Shown here in pieces: positions 26,893 to 36,324 of a stretch of DNA of 64,000 bases. Below the pieces are notes generated by a model. It was not told the origin of the DNA and ran no database searches. It saw only the letters and a list, made by a program, of their open reading frames with translations. Position 1 is the first letter of the stretch. Every line of letters begins with the position of its first letter. Origin of the DNA: Bradyrhizobium sp. SZCCT0153 (lineage in GTDB: Bacteria > Pseudomonadota > Alphaproteobacteria > Rhizobiales > Xanthobacteraceae); the NCBI RefSeq assembly GCF_018129995.1, contig NZ_JAFCKS010000001.1, forward strand, positions 1,399,001-1,463,000, given 5' to 3'. A program made the position numbers and the translations under genes.

Positions 26893-27891
26893 ATGATCAC
26901 GCGACGGAATTTCACCGCGGGCGCAGCGACCCTGCTTGCCGCGACCCAGATCCCCACCCGCGTACGGGCAGCGACGGTGAGTTGGGACATGTCGACGGTC
27001 TGGCCTGACGGCAATTTCCACACCCAGAATGCGTTCGCCTTTGCGGCAGAGGTCAAGAAGCAGACCGAAGGCGCGGTCGCGATCACCGTGAAGGCCGGCG
27101 GCCAGCTCGGCTTCAAGGGCCCCGAGCATCTGCGCGCCGTGCGCGACGGTCTGGTGCCGCTCGCCGACGTCCTCAACATCCAGCAGGTCGGCGACGAGCC
27201 CTTCATGGGCGTCGAGAGCATTCCGTTCCTGTGCGGCTCGATGGACGAATTGAAGGTGCTGCACAAATATGTGCGGCCCGAATACGAGAAGGTCGCCGCG
27301 CGCAACAACCAGAAGATCCTCTACATCGTGCCGTGGCCGACGCAGTACCTGCATCTCAAGGTCAAGGTCGCCGACGTCGAGGGTCTGAAGAACATCAAGA
27401 TCCGCGTGCCCGACAAGGGGGCCGTCGACATGCTGGCCGCCATTGGCATGGCGCCCGTGATGATTCCCTGGGGCGAGACCATTCCCGCGCTGGCCTCGGG
27501 CGCCGTGTCAGGCGTCTCCACATCTGCGGTGTCGGGCGTCGACGGCAAGTTCTGGGAATTCCTGAAATACGTCTACCCGACCAACCACGTCTGGTCTTCG
27601 CAGATGCTCACGGTCAATCTCGACTCCTGGAAGGCGCTCAGTGCGGATCAGCAGAAGCTCGTCGCGGACATCGCGGCGAAAATGGAGCCGGGTTTCTGGG
27701 CGAACTCGCTCAAGGCCGACGTTGACAGCCTCAACCGCCTGAAGGAAGGCGGCATGGAGGTGGTGCCGGTCTCGGAGGCGATGATCACGGACATCCGAGC
27801 GAAGACCGCGCCGCAGCTCGACGCCTTCCTCAAGCGCGTGCCGGCGGCCGACAAGCCGGTGCGGGCCTATCTCGCCGAAATGAAGCGCTGA
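26893..27891 (+). CDS. TRAP transporter solute-binding protein (DctP family)
   Basis: 332 residues from the ATG behind GGAGAGAAG; a longer frame overlaps hyuB. The start TRRNFTAGAATLLAATQIP with a following Ala-rich site is Tat-like. WPDGNFHTQNAFAFAAEVKKQTEGAVAITVKAGGQLG and the arginine of NIKIRVPDKG are the DctP ligand-binding features (the Arg salt-bridges a carboxylate). It is the extracytoplasmic receptor for the permease pair downstream; ligand is likely a carboxylated substrate or product of HyuAB. Confidence 0.93.
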   Translation: MITRRNFTAGAATLLAATQIPTRVRAATVSWDMSTVWPDGNFHTQNAFAFAAEVKKQTEGAVAITVKAGGQLGFKGPEHLRAVRDGLVPLADVLNIQQVGDEPFMGVESIPFLCGSMDELKVLHKYVRPEYEKVAARNNQKILYIVPWPTQYLHLKVKVADVEGLKNIKIRVPDKGAVDMLAAIGMAPVMIPWGETIPALASGAVSGVSTSAVSGVDGKFWEFLKYVYPTNHVWSSQMLTVNLDSWKALSADQQKLVADIAAKMEPGFWANSLKADVDSLNRLKEGGMEVVPVSEAMITDIRAKTAPQLDAFLKRVPAADKPVRAYLAEMKR

Positions 27892-27904
27892 GGGCATCAC
27901 CTTG

Positions 27905-28495
27905 GTGAGTATCTCGCCCGAAGCTCCGCAAAGCCTCAACGCAGCGGCGCCGGCGCCGCTGCGCATCCTGCTCGACGGCATCGACCGTCTCGGCCGGCTC
28001 GACGGCTGGATCGGCGGCGGCTGCCTGCTGTTGCTGACGCTGTTGATGCTGTGCGAGGTCGCCACCCGCTTCCTCTCGAACTTCCTCTCCTTCTTCCCGC
28101 CGACCATCTCGATCGCGTGGGAATATTCCTCCTACCTGATGGCAGCGTCCTTCACCTTCGGCGCCGCCATGACGCTGCGCGTCGGCGGCCACATCCGCGT
28201 TGTCCTGCTCCTGAAGAACGTTCCCGCGCCGTTTCAGCGCGTGATCGAGATCCTCTCGGCCGCTGCCGGCTTCGCTTTCATGGCGTTCCTGACCTCGGCC
28301 ATGGCAAAATTCGCCTGGGGTGCCTTCATCCGCGGCCAAGTCTCGACCTCGAGCGATACTCCGCTGTGGTTTCCGCAAGCCGTCGTCGCCTTCGGCATGC
28401 TGCTGCTCACGCTGCAGTTCCTGGCGCGCGCGATCCAGGCCACGCTCGGCCTGCCGCTGGAGGATCACCGCATGAAGGCCTCGCCCGTCGAATGA
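27905..28495 (+). CDS. TRAP transporter small permease (DctQ)
   Basis: 196 residues with four membrane spans and the DctQ features WIGGGCLLLLTLLMLCEVATRF and SIAWEYSSYLMAASFTFGAAMTLRVGGHIRV. The start is GTG at 27905 or TTG at 27902, both behind AGGG at 27891; GTG is preferred as the commoner codon. Works as the small helper subunit with the large permease, 31 bp downstream. Confidence 0.92.
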   Translation: MSISPEAPQSLNAAAPAPLRILLDGIDRLGRLDGWIGGGCLLLLTLLMLCEVATRFLSNFLSFFPPTISIAWEYSSYLMAASFTFGAAMTLRVGGHIRVVLLLKNVPAPFQRVIEILSAAAGFAFMAFLTSAMAKFAWGAFIRGQVSTSSDTPLWFPQAVVAFGMLLLTLQFLARAIQATLGLPLEDHRMKASPVE

Positions 28496-28526
28496 TCGTT
28501 TTGCCCGCTACCGGATTCAAGATCGC

Positions 28527-29831
28527 ATGACCATCGAAGTCGTCGCCCTGTTCGCGATCCTGTTTGCGCTGCTGGCATGCGGCGTGTGGATCGGCCTCAC
28601 GCTCGCGCTGACCGCCACGCTGCTGCTGGCGATGTTCCGCTCGATCCCGCTCGACAAGCTGCTGCCGCAATATGCCTGGAACATCCTGACCACGCAGGAG
28701 CTGCTGGCGCTGCCGCTGTTCATCCTGATGGGCGAGCTGCTGTTTCGCACCCGCCTGTCGCGCTCGCTGTTCCAGGGCCTCGCGCCCTGGGCCGGGCTGC
28801 TGCCGGGCCGCCTGCTGCATGTGAACGTGATCGGCTGCACCATCTTCGCGGCGATCTCCGGCTCGTCGGCCGCGACGACGCAGGTGATCGGCCGCATGTC
28901 GCTCAACGAGCTGACACGCCGCGGCTATTCGCGAGATATCGCGATCGGCTCGCTCGCCGGCGCCGGCACGCTCGGCTTTCTGATCCCGCCGTCCAACATC
29001 ATGATCATCTACGGCGTGCTCGGCGACGTCTCGATCTTGAAGCTTTTCACCGCCGGCGTCTTGCCCGGCCTCTTGCTGGCCGCCACCTTCATGGGCTGGG
29101 TGATGCTGCACACGACCTTTAACCGCACGCTGGTGCCTGAGTCGGAAGCAAAGCTCTCGCAGGTGTCGTGGGGCGAGCGTTTCGCGGCGCTGAAGGATCT
29201 CGCACCGGCGCTGTTCCTGATCGCCTGCGTGCTCGGCTCGATGTATGGCGGGCTGGCGACGCCGTCGGAGGCTGCCGCCGTCGGTGTGCTCGGCGCGGCG
29301 CTGGTCGCCTGGGCGCAGGGCTCGATGTCGCAACAGGTGGTGCGCGACGTGCTGATCGGATCCGTCGTCACCTGTTCGATGATCGCGCTGATCGTGCTCG
29401 GCGCCTCGATCCTCGGCAACGCGGCCGCCTTCCTCGGCATTCCGCAGGCGGTCGCGGCCTTCGTCAAGGGCCTGGGGCTGTCGCCCTTCATGCTGATCGT
29501 GGCGCTGATCGTCTTCTATCTTGTCCTCGGCTGCTTCCTCGACGGCTTCTCGATGATCGTGATGACGCTGCCAATCGTGCTGCCGATCGTGAAGGGCGCG
29601 GGCTTCGACGAAATCTGGTTCGGCATCTTCATCGTGCTCGCGGTCGAGATGGCGCAGATCACCCCGCCGGTCGGCTTCAACCTGTTCGTCATCCAGGGCC
29701 TGACCGACGATGGCCTCGGCTACATCGCGCGCGTCACCATGCCCTACCTCATCATCATGGTCGGCTTCGTGCTGCTGCTGACGCTGTGGCCCGGCATCGT
29801 CACGATCCTGCCAAGAGTGCTGTACGGATAG
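28527..29831 (+). CDS. TRAP transporter large permease (DctM)
   Basis: 434 residues, 11-12 spans, with GCTIFAAISGSSAATTQVIGRM and the second ion-site repeat VEMAQITPPVGFNLFVIQG, the conserved DctM signatures. It is the sodium-driven channel subunit, completing binding protein, small and large permease in one operon with hyuAB. A hairpin follows its stop. Confidence 0.94.
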   Translation: MTIEVVALFAILFALLACGVWIGLTLALTATLLLAMFRSIPLDKLLPQYAWNILTTQELLALPLFILMGELLFRTRLSRSLFQGLAPWAGLLPGRLLHVNVIGCTIFAAISGSSAATTQVIGRMSLNELTRRGYSRDIAIGSLAGAGTLGFLIPPSNIMIIYGVLGDVSILKLFTAGVLPGLLLAATFMGWVMLHTTFNRTLVPESEAKLSQVSWGERFAALKDLAPALFLIACVLGSMYGGLATPSEAAAVGVLGAALVAWAQGSMSQQVVRDVLIGSVVTCSMIALIVLGASILGNAAAFLGIPQAVAAFVKGLGLSPFMLIVALIVFYLVLGCFLDGFSMIVMTLPIVLPIVKGAGFDEIWFGIFIVLAVEMAQITPPVGFNLFVIQGLTDDGLGYIARVTMPYLIIMVGFVLLLTLWPGIVTILPRVLYG

Positions 29832-29837
29832 CGCCGC

Positions 29838-29855
29838 CCCGGCCGTGAGGCCGGG
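29838..29855. terminator. Hairpin between convergent dctM and GST genes
   Basis: CCCGGCC (29838-29844) and GGCCGGG (29849-29855) pair perfectly around a GTGA tetraloop. There is no U-tract on either strand, so it is a weak or Rho-assisted terminator. Confidence 0.55.
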
Positions 29856-29878
29856 ACAGCGTCTCGATCGTTCAGTCC

Positions 29879-30523
29879 TTACGCCGCGGCCTTCTTCCGC
29901 GCCTGTTCGGCCTTGTACAGCTCGAATTCCTCTGCGATCGCCTTCGCAACCGACGGCCGCTGGCGCAGGCGCTCGTAATAGGCCTTCACGTTCGGCCATT
30001 TGGCGAGCTCGATCGGCGGCGTCGCCATGGTCCAGTTGATGACCGTGACGAGATAGGCATCGGCGACGCTGAAATGGTCGAGCAGGAAGTCGCGCCCCTT
30101 CAGGTAGTTGTCGAGATAGTCGAGCCGCGACAGGTTCTTCTCCAGCGCATACGCCTTGGTTTCCTGCGGCGCCTTGCGGTCGAGCACGGGGATGAACAGG
30201 CCCTTGTGCAGCTCGGTGCCGATGAAGCAGAGCCATTGATGCAGCCGGGTGCGATCGATGCCCGCTGCCGCGCCGAGCCCGGATTGCGGGAAGCGGTCTG
30301 CGACATATTGCAGGATGGCGGCGTTCTCGGTCAGCACCACGCCCTCGTCGGTGCGCAGCGTCGGCACCAGGCCGATCGGGTTCACGGTGCGGAAATCGGT
30401 GCCGTCGTTCAGCACTTTCTTGGTCGGCGGATCGACTTCGAGATAGTTCGCCTCGGCACCGGCTTCGTACAGCGCGACGCGGGTCGCCATCGAACAGGCG
30501 AGCGGCGAGAAATAGAGATCCAT
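29879..30523 (-). CDS. Glutathione S-transferase family protein
   Basis: 214 residues. The N-terminal thioredoxin-fold domain reads YFSPLACSMATRVALYEAGA, with the glutathione-binding cis-Pro in VPTLRTDEGVVLTENAAILQYVADRF (Pro-Thr-Leu and the Glu-Asn pair). An all-helical C-terminal domain follows. Beta-class-like bacterial GST; Ser or Cys near residues 10-11 would be the catalytic residue. Divergent from a TetR regulator 115 bp away that may control it. Confidence 0.93.
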   Translation of the reverse strand: MDLYFSPLACSMATRVALYEAGAEANYLEVDPPTKKVLNDGTDFRTVNPIGLVPTLRTDEGVVLTENAAILQYVADRFPQSGLGAAAGIDRTRLHQWLCFIGTELHKGLFIPVLDRKAPQETKAYALEKNLSRLDYLDNYLKGRDFLLDHFSVADAYLVTVINWTMATPPIELAKWPNVKAYYERLRQRPSVAKAIAEEFELYKAEQARKKAAA

Positions 30524-30585
30524 CTGTAGCCTCCTTGGGCAATTCCTCGATGTGACTTTTGGATGTCGCTCAACCTGGCCAGATT

Positions 30586-30652
30586 GATTTTTGTACTGTC
30601 TTGCATAATATAAGGCGGGTCAAGGATTATTTTGCGAAATGGTACAAAAATC
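30586..30652. promoter_or_regulatory. 11-bp inverted repeat flanking the tetR promoter
   Basis: GATTTTTGTAC (30586-30596) and GTACAAAAATC (30642-30652) are perfect inverted copies separated by 45 bp. The second arm covers codons 2-5 of the TetR gene. Between them lie a TAATAT -10-like box (30606-30611) with TTGATT upstream (30584-30589, 16-bp spacer). Probable operator arms for the TetR protein acting on itself and on the divergent GST gene. Confidence 0.55.
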
Positions 30653-31283
30653 GAAACCGCCAACTGCTGCCGGCGAACCCAAGCGCCGTGGGCGTCCGCG
30701 CACTTACGAGCCCGAGATCGCGCTCGGCAAGGCGCTCGACCTGTTTCGCAGGCAGGGGTTCGCCGCGACCTCGCTCGACGATCTCAGCGAAGCCACCGGC
30801 ATGAATCGCCCAAGCCTCTACGGCGCCTTCGGCGACAAGCGTGAGCTCTACATCAAAAGCTACCAGCGCTACCGCGAGGAAGCGCGTGCCTCGATGGTGG
30901 AGATTTTTCGCCAGGAGATGCCGGTGCGCCAGCGGCTGGAGCGCATCTTTGCCTCCGCGCTGAACATTTATCTCTCAGGCGAAACCGGCCCGCGCGGTTG
31001 CTTCACGGTGGTGACGGCGGCATCCGAAGCCGTCGGCGATCCCGAGATCCGCGCGATGGTGCTCGATGGCCTGTCGGAGCTCGACAAGGCGTTTGCGAGC
31101 TGCTTCCGCCGCGCAAAAGAGAAAGGCGAACTGCCGGAGAGCGCCGATCCGGCCGTGCTGGCGCAAGTCGCGTCCGCAACCGTGCACTCGATCGCCATTC
31201 GTTCGCGGGCGCGGGTGTCGCGGAAGGATCTGGAAGCGATCGTCAAGGGCGCGATCGACGTGATGGTGGGCGCTAAATCCTGA
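30639..31283 (+). CDS. TetR/AcrR-family transcriptional regulator
   Basis: 214 residues. After a Lys/Pro-rich N-terminal tail, the HTH spans EIALGKALDLFRRQGFAATSLDDLSEATGMNRPSLYGAFGDKRELY (residues about 27-73). The rest is a helical ligand-binding domain with GCFTVVTAASEAVGDPEIR. Divergent from the GST gene, which suggests control of electrophile detoxification. An 11-bp inverted repeat brackets its promoter. Confidence 0.93.
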   Translation: MVQKSKPPTAAGEPKRRGRPRTYEPEIALGKALDLFRRQGFAATSLDDLSEATGMNRPSLYGAFGDKRELYIKSYQRYREEARASMVEIFRQEMPVRQRLERIFASALNIYLSGETGPRGCFTVVTAASEAVGDPEIRAMVLDGLSELDKAFASCFRRAKEKGELPESADPAVLAQVASATVHSIAIRSRARVSRKDLEAIVKGAIDVMVGAKS

Positions 31284-31323
31284 GCCGGGATGACGGCGAG
31301 TATGCGGCGCGATCCCGCGCCCG

Positions 31324-33291
31324 CTACGCCGCGCGGATATGCGCCAGGAAACGATCCACCTCGTCGCGCAGCCGCTGCGACTGTTTTGACAGCTCGATCG
31401 CCGAGCCCAGCACTTCCTGCGCCGCCGTACCGGTCGCGGCGATGCCGGCGGTGACGCCCGCGATGTTCTGCGAGACCTCGCCGGTGCGGGCGGCTGCCTG
31501 CTGGACGTTCTGCGCGATCTCCTGTGTCGCCGTGCCCTGCTGGCCGACGGCCGCCGCAATGGCCGCCGAAATCTCGTCGACCTGCTGGATCGTCGCGCAG
31601 ATCGACTGGATACCGTCCACCGCGCCGGTCGTCTCGCCCTGCACGGCCGTCACCTGCGCGCCGATCTCCTCGGTCGCTTTCGCGGTCTGGGTCGCCAGCG
31701 CCTTCACCTCGGAGGCGACCACGGCAAAGCCGCGGCCGGCTTCGCCCGCGCGCGCCGCCTCGATGGTCGCGTTGAGCGCAAGCAAATTGGTCTGCCCCGC
31801 AATGCCGTTGATGAAGGAGACGACGTCGCCGATCTTCTGCGCGGCATCTGCCAGGCTCTGCACCCGTGCGTTGGACCTTTGTCCATCGCTGGCGGCCCTG
31901 CCGACGACTTCGGTCGCATGCGCAAGGCGGCGGCTGATCTCGGTCATCGACGACGACAGCTCTTCGGCAGCGGCTGCGACCGTCTGAACGTTCTCCGATG
32001 CGAGCGCCGAGGCCGACGATACCGTGCCGGTCTGCTGCCGCGACTGCTCGACGATGGCCGACATCGAGCGCGCCGTGTGCTCCATCTCGACCGCGGCCGA
32101 GGAAACCGTGGTGACGACGTCCCGGATGCTGGCTTCGAAATTGTCGGCGAGCGCGGCGAAGGCGCGCCGCTTCTCCGATTCGGACCGGGCCTTGGCCTCG
32201 AGCTGATCGGCCTGGAGCCGATTGAAGTTGACGGCGTTGTCGCGGAAGACCGCGACCGCCTTCACCATCTCACCGACCTCGTCATTGGCCTTGCTGGTGG
32301 GGACGGCGACGTCGAGGTGTCCGTCCGCGAGCTCGCGCATCACGCGTGTGATGGAGAGGATCGGGCGCGAAATGCTGCGGGCGATGAGATAGCCGACGAT
32401 CGCGGCGAGCACGAGCCCGAGCGCGGCGATGCCGAATGCCAGCAGCCAGGCACGGTCGGCGGAGGCCACATAGTCGGCATTGTCCATCACCAGCTCGACC
32501 GCGCCGAGCGGCTTGCCGGAAAAATCCTTGATCGGTCCGAGCAGCGCGGCCACCGGCGTGGTGTCGAGCCTGGCCTGCCGGACCGTGAAGTCGCCGCCGG
32601 TGGCGCGGCCGTAGTCGGCAGCGTCGAAGAAGCTCTTGCCCTTCAGCGTGCCGCCGAACAGCTTGAAGCCCGCGCCGTCGGCGAGATGGAAGGCGACGTC
32701 GACATGGCGGTTGGTCTTGAAGTCGTCGAGGAAGGACTGGCCGAAGGTCAGGCCGAACTCCACCGAGCCGAGATGCTTAGCCCCTTGCGCGATCGGGACC
32801 ACGCCGCGGATACCGAGCCCGGCCACGCCGCCTTCGAGGCCGACCACGACCCTGTGCTCCTGGTTGGCGACGACGACGGTCTTGCGGAAGCCGGACAAGT
32901 CGTCGCCGAATTTGGCGGGCTGATGCACGCGCAGGAACGAGGTCGCCGGCGCCACGTGGAACTGAAACTGATCGACGCCGTACTCCGACTTGGTTGCGGC
33001 AAAGACCGGCCCGAACAGGCCGATCAGGGCGTTGCGATCCTGTTTGGCCATTGCGTCCTGCGTCGCCGGCATCGCGGCGACGATGGCGCTCATGGCGGCG
33101 GCGCGGTGGGACTCTTCCGCGATCCGCGATTGCAGCGCGTCGTAATGGCTGCGCAGCTCGCGCTGGTCGGCGCGGTCGATGATCCCTGAGATGATCCACA
33201 TTGCCCCGAGCACGGCAAACAGGGCGGTCGCCGCCGCCGTCACCGCCAGCGCAACCGTAATCCGCATCCTGAGGCCGAGGCTCGTCCGCAT
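31324..33291 (-). CDS. Methyl-accepting chemotaxis protein with periplasmic cache-like sensor
   Basis: 655 residues from MRTSLGLR; a TTG at 33333 would add 14 residues. First membrane segment about residues 10-32, a periplasmic sensor of ~270 residues (double-cache type, with [22 protein letters not shown]), second membrane segment [34 protein letters not shown] domain [21 protein letters not shown], and a C-terminal signalling domain with the hairpin tip [41 protein letters not shown]. Lone receptor gene; no che genes nearby. Ligand unknown. Confidence 0.94.
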   Translation of the reverse strand: MRTSLGLRMRITVALAVTAAATALFAVLGAMWIISGIIDRADQRELRSHYDALQSRIAEESHRAAAMSAIVAAMPATQDAMAKQDRNALIGLFGPVFAATKSEYGVDQFQFHVAPATSFLRVHQPAKFGDDLSGFRKTVVVANQEHRVVVGLEGGVAGLGIRGVVPIAQGAKHLGSVEFGLTFGQSFLDDFKTNRHVDVAFHLADGAGFKLFGGTLKGKSFFDAADYGRATGGDFTVRQARLDTTPVAALLGPIKDFSGKPLGAVELVMDNADYVASADRAWLLAFGIAALGLVLAAIVGYLIARSISRPILSITRVMRELADGHLDVAVPTSKANDEVGEMVKAVAVFRDNAVNFNRLQADQLEAKARSESEKRRAFAALADNFEASIRDVVTTVSSAAVEMEHTARSMSAIVEQSRQQTGTVSSASALASENVQTVAAAAEELSSSMTEISRRLAHATEVVGRAASDGQRSNARVQSLADAAQKIGDVVSFINGIAGQTNLLALNATIEAARAGEAGRGFAVVASEVKALATQTAKATEEIGAQVTAVQGETTGAVDGIQSICATIQQVDEISAAIAAAVGQQGTATQEIAQNVQQAAARTGEVSQNIAGVTAGIAATGTAAQEVLGSAIELSKQSQRLRDEVDRFLAHIRAA

Positions 33292-33424
33292 GTCCGACTC
33301 GTTCTTTGACTGTTGGTAAAGAACGACTATCAACTTCTCGCTAAGAGAGGATGAACGGGATACCGGCGGAGCGGTGTGCTTGTGGGGTGCCGGCTATCGG
33401 CCAAGGCCGCATCGCCGGCGAGCC

Positions 33425-34390
33425 CTAATACCCCCGCGTCCGGTCCACGACGTTCTCCAGCGTCCCGCCCGCCTCGAACCGGGCGATCTGCTCGGCGACA
33501 TAGGCCGAGATTGCGTCCGCATCAGTGTCGGCGGCGTTGTGCGGGGTCAGCAGCACCTTCGGATGGGTCCAGAACCGGCTTTCCTTTGGCTGCGGCTCCT
33601 GCACGAAGACGTCGAGTGAGGCGGCGCCCAGCGTACCGTCGTCGAGGCAGGCCAGGATGTCGGCCTCGTTCTGCAGGCCCCCGCGGCCGGCATTGATCAG
33701 CACGGGCGCGCCGAGCGGGCTCTTGCGGTTGAGCTTGGTGAAGACGTCGCGGTTGAGGATGCTGTGCGTATCGGGCGTCAGCGGCAGCAGGCTGACGAGG
33801 ATGTCGGTCTTGCGCAGGAACGCATCCATTCCGGCCGTGCCATGAAAGCACTCGACGCCTTCGATCGTCCGCGGGCTGCGGCTCCAGCCGGCGACGCGGA
33901 AGCCGAGCCGGCGCAGCACGTCGGCCGCATCGGCGCCCAGCGTGCCCAGTCCCATCACACCGACCGTCACAGCGCTCGCCGGCCACTGATATTGCGGCTC
34001 CCAGCGCTTCGCGCGCTGCGAGTCACGCAGATAAAGCTCCTGGCGGTGGTGCATCAGCACGTGCAGCACGACGTATTCTGTCATGCGGTTGGTCAGATCG
34101 GGGACGGCGACGCGCACCAGCGGCACACCGGGAAGGCTCATGTCCGCCATCAGCGCATCGACGCCGGCGCCAAGATTGAAGATCGCGCGCAGATTGGGGA
34201 ATGCGCCGAGGTCGCCCGGCACCGGTTTCCACACCGCGGCGTAGTGCACCTCGGCCGGATCGAGCCCGGCATCCGGCAGCAGCACCACGCGGCGGCCGCC
34301 GCAGACGGCATCGAACCGGGCCTTCCAGCGCTCGGGCAGCCAGTTCTGCTGCGTGCTGTTGATCAGGACGGCCAGTGTGCCTTTGGTCAT
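33425..34390 (-). CDS. 2-hydroxyacid dehydrogenase (glyoxylate/hydroxypyruvate reductase GhrA-like)
   Basis: 321 residues. The NAD(P) motif GVMGLGTLGADAADVLRRLG sits mid-protein. Catalytic residues are visible as Arg in INAGRGGLQNEAD, Glu in VFVQEPQP and His in LLTPHNAAD. Length and motif spacing match GhrA rather than longer phosphoglycerate dehydrogenases. Likely reduces glyoxylate or hydroxypyruvate in the cytosol. Single gene, no operon partner; the adjacent gene on the left is the chemoreceptor and on the right the divergent DGPF-sigma operon. Confidence 0.92.
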   Translation of the reverse strand: MTKGTLAVLINSTQQNWLPERWKARFDAVCGGRRVVLLPDAGLDPAEVHYAAVWKPVPGDLGAFPNLRAIFNLGAGVDALMADMSLPGVPLVRVAVPDLTNRMTEYVVLHVLMHHRQELYLRDSQRAKRWEPQYQWPASAVTVGVMGLGTLGADAADVLRRLGFRVAGWSRSPRTIEGVECFHGTAGMDAFLRKTDILVSLLPLTPDTHSILNRDVFTKLNRKSPLGAPVLINAGRGGLQNEADILACLDDGTLGAASLDVFVQEPQPKESRFWTHPKVLLTPHNAADTDADAISAYVAEQIARFEAGGTLENVVDRTRGY

Positions 34391-34475
34391 TCGAAGTGCC
34401 TCGCCGGGTTCCGCTCAAGAAGGCCCTCCTTGGCACGATCTGCCGGATTTTTCTTGCAAATTTTTTCCGCAGCCC

Positions 34476-34502
34476 TGTCGGGGCGGGGCATATTGGATCG
34501 TC
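34476..34502 (+). promoter_or_regulatory. ECF42-type promoter upstream of DGPF-sigma operon
   Basis: TGTCGG (34476-34481), exactly 17 bp, CGTC (34499-34502), 32 bp before the DGPF gene start. It matches the published ECF42 pattern (TGTCGA-like -35, CGTC-like -10). A GCAAA-TTTTTTCC stretch precedes the -35. One of four identical-architecture sites in this window; implies autoregulation of the sigma factor. Confidence 0.75.
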
Positions 34503-34534
34503 TTCAAAACAAGAGTTCGGGGAAGGTACTGCCC

Positions 34535-34903
34535 ATGCTTTACGCGATCCTTTGCTATCACGATGAAGACTTCGTCGGCTCCTGGAGCAAGGACCAGGAT
34601 GAAGCCGTGATGAAGAAGCTCGCCGTGGTGCAGGAAGGTCTCGCCAAGCAGGGCAGGCTCGGTCCGGTGGCGCGGCTGCTGCCGACCACGGCCGCGGCGA
34701 CGCTGCGCAAGGAGGACCCGCCGCTGGTGCTCGACGGGCCCTATGCGGAGACCAAGGAGCAGTTGCTCGGCTTCTACATCGTCGACTGCAAGAGCCTCGA
34801 CGAGGCGCTCGACGTTGCGCGCGACCTCGGCTCGGCCAATCCCGGCGGCGCCTATGAGGTGCGCCCCGTCGGCGTGTTCAGGCCCGGAGGAAATCTCACG
34901 TGA
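34535..34903 (+). CDS. YciI-family DGPF-domain protein, partner of ECF42 sigma
   Basis: 122 residues, the only credible part of a much longer open frame, starting behind GGGGAAGG. The motif VLDGPYAETKEQLLGFYIVDC is the DGPF signature (here DGPY) of the YciI fold. DGPF proteins are genetically linked to ECF42 sigma factors across bacteria. The stop overlaps the sigma start by 4 bp (GTGA), so the two are translationally coupled. Biochemical role is unknown; the YciI fold suggests a small catalytic or binding dimer. Confidence 0.92.
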   Translation: MLYAILCYHDEDFVGSWSKDQDEAVMKKLAVVQEGLAKQGRLGPVARLLPTTAAATLRKEDPPLVLDGPYAETKEQLLGFYIVDCKSLDEALDVARDLGSANPGGAYEVRPVGVFRPGGNLT

Positions 34904-36201
34904 GCGAGGCCGACACCGCCTGGATCGAGACCGCGCTGACCTCGGCGCGACCGCAGGCGGTAGGCGCGCTGCTCCGTTATTTCCGCGATCTCGACACCGC
35001 CGAAGAGGCCTTCCAGAACGCCTGCCTGCGCGCGCTGAAGACCTGGCCGCAGAACGGGCCGCCGCGCGATCCCGCGGCCTGGCTGATCCTGGTCGGCCGC
35101 AACGTCGCGATCGACGAGGTGCGCCGCGCCCGCAAGCAGACGCCGTTGCCGGAGGACGACCAGGCCATCTCCGACCTCGACGATGCCGAAGGTGCGCTCG
35201 CCGAAAGGCTCGACGGCTCGCATTACCGCGACGACATCCTGCGGCTGATGTTCATCTGCTGCCATCCAGGTCTGCCGGCGACGCAGCAGATCGCGCTGGC
35301 GCTGCGCATCGTCTCCGGTCTCACCGTGAAGCAGATCGCGCGCGCCTTCCTGGTTTCGGACGCGGCGATGGAGCAGCGCATCACGCGCGCCAAGGCGAAG
35401 GTCGCGGAGGCCGGGACGCCGTTCGAGACGCCGGGCGCGGTCGAGCGCTCCGAGCGGCTCGCCGGTGTCGCCGCGATGATCTACCTGATCTTCAACGAGG
35501 GCTATTCGGCCAGCGGCGACACCGCAGAAATCAGAAAGCCGCTCTGCGAGGAGGCGATCCGGCTGGCGCGGCTGCTGCTGCGGCTGTTCCAGAGCGAGCC
35601 GGAGATCATGGGGCTCACGGCGCTCATCCTGCTGCAGCATGCCCGCAGCGCCGCGCGCTTTGCCGCGGACGGCACGCTGATCCTGCTGGACGACCAGGAC
35701 CGTTCGCTGTGGAACGGCACCATGATCGCGGAAGGCCTCGCGCTGATCGACAAGGCGATGCGCCACCGCCGCAGCGGGCCCTACCAGATCCAGGCTGCGA
35801 TCGCCGCGCTGCATGCGCGCGCAGCAACGCCGGAGGAAACCGACTGGGCCCAGATCGACCTGCTCTATGGTGCGCTGGAGGTGGTGCAGCCCTCGCCGGT
35901 GGTGACGCTCAACCGCGCGGTCGCGGTCTCCAAGGTGCGCGGACCGCAAGCCGCGCTCGACCTGATCGAGCCGCTGGCGCCGAAACTCGCCAGCTACTTC
36001 CATTTCTACGGCGTGCGCGGCGCCTTTCTGATGCAGCTCGGCCGCAGCGACGAAGCCCGCGTCGCCTTCGACCGCGCCATCGCTCTCGCCAACACGTCCG
36101 CGGAAGCCGCCCACATCCGCATGCATCTCGATCGCCTGATCCGGGACAGCCAGCCGAAGGGCGCCAATGGCGGCGCCAGGCAGGGCGCGAAGGCGAAGTA
36201 G
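34900..36201 (+). CDS. ECF42-type RNA polymerase sigma factor with C-terminal TPR-like extension
   Basis: 433 residues. Sigma region 2 covers about residues 10-80 (YFRDLDTAEEAFQNACLRALKTWPQNGPPRDPAAWL), region 4 about 115-175 (LRIVSGLTVKQIARAFLVSDAAMEQRITRAK). A C-terminal extension of ~230 residues (DUF6596/TPR-like, with IYLIFNEGYSA and VVTLNRAVAVSKVRGPQAAL) is diagnostic of the ECF42 group. GTG start overlapping the DGPF stop. No anti-sigma factor is encoded beside it, as is usual in this group, where the extension is thought to control activity. Confidence 0.94.
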   Translation: MSEADTAWIETALTSARPQAVGALLRYFRDLDTAEEAFQNACLRALKTWPQNGPPRDPAAWLILVGRNVAIDEVRRARKQTPLPEDDQAISDLDDAEGALAERLDGSHYRDDILRLMFICCHPGLPATQQIALALRIVSGLTVKQIARAFLVSDAAMEQRITRAKAKVAEAGTPFETPGAVERSERLAGVAAMIYLIFNEGYSASGDTAEIRKPLCEEAIRLARLLLRLFQSEPEIMGLTALILLQHARSAARFAADGTLILLDDQDRSLWNGTMIAEGLALIDKAMRHRRSGPYQIQAAIAALHARAATPEETDWAQIDLLYGALEVVQPSPVVTLNRAVAVSKVRGPQAALDLIEPLAPKLASYFHFYGVRGAFLMQLGRSDEARVAFDRAIALANTSAEAAHIRMHLDRLIRDSQPKGANGGARQGAKAK

Positions 36202-36215
36202 GCATACCGTCTCCG

Positions 36216-36300
36216 CCGTCATGCCCGGCTTGTCCCGCGCATCCATGCCCTCCGCCGGCACCGGGAACGTTGATGGCCGGGACAAGCCCGGCCATGACGG
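36216..36300. repeat. Long palindromic intergenic repeat (Bradyrhizobium-type)
   Basis: Left arm 36216-36237 and right arm 36278-36300 are near-perfect inverted copies built on CCGTCATG-CCCGG-CTTGTCCCG, with about 40 bp between. The sequence resembles a dispersed family abundant between genes in Bradyrhizobium. It lies between the sigma factor and the SRPBCC gene and may act as a terminator, separating the two ECF42-type promoters. Confidence 0.8.
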
Positions 36301-36324
36301 TCTTCAAAATTATTCATTTCGTCT

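Noticed and set aside
28407-30542. 711-codon minus-strand frame over dctM and the GST gene
   Set aside because: Low-complexity Arg/Gln/Glu/His-rich translation; it is the shadow of dctM and of the real GST frame.
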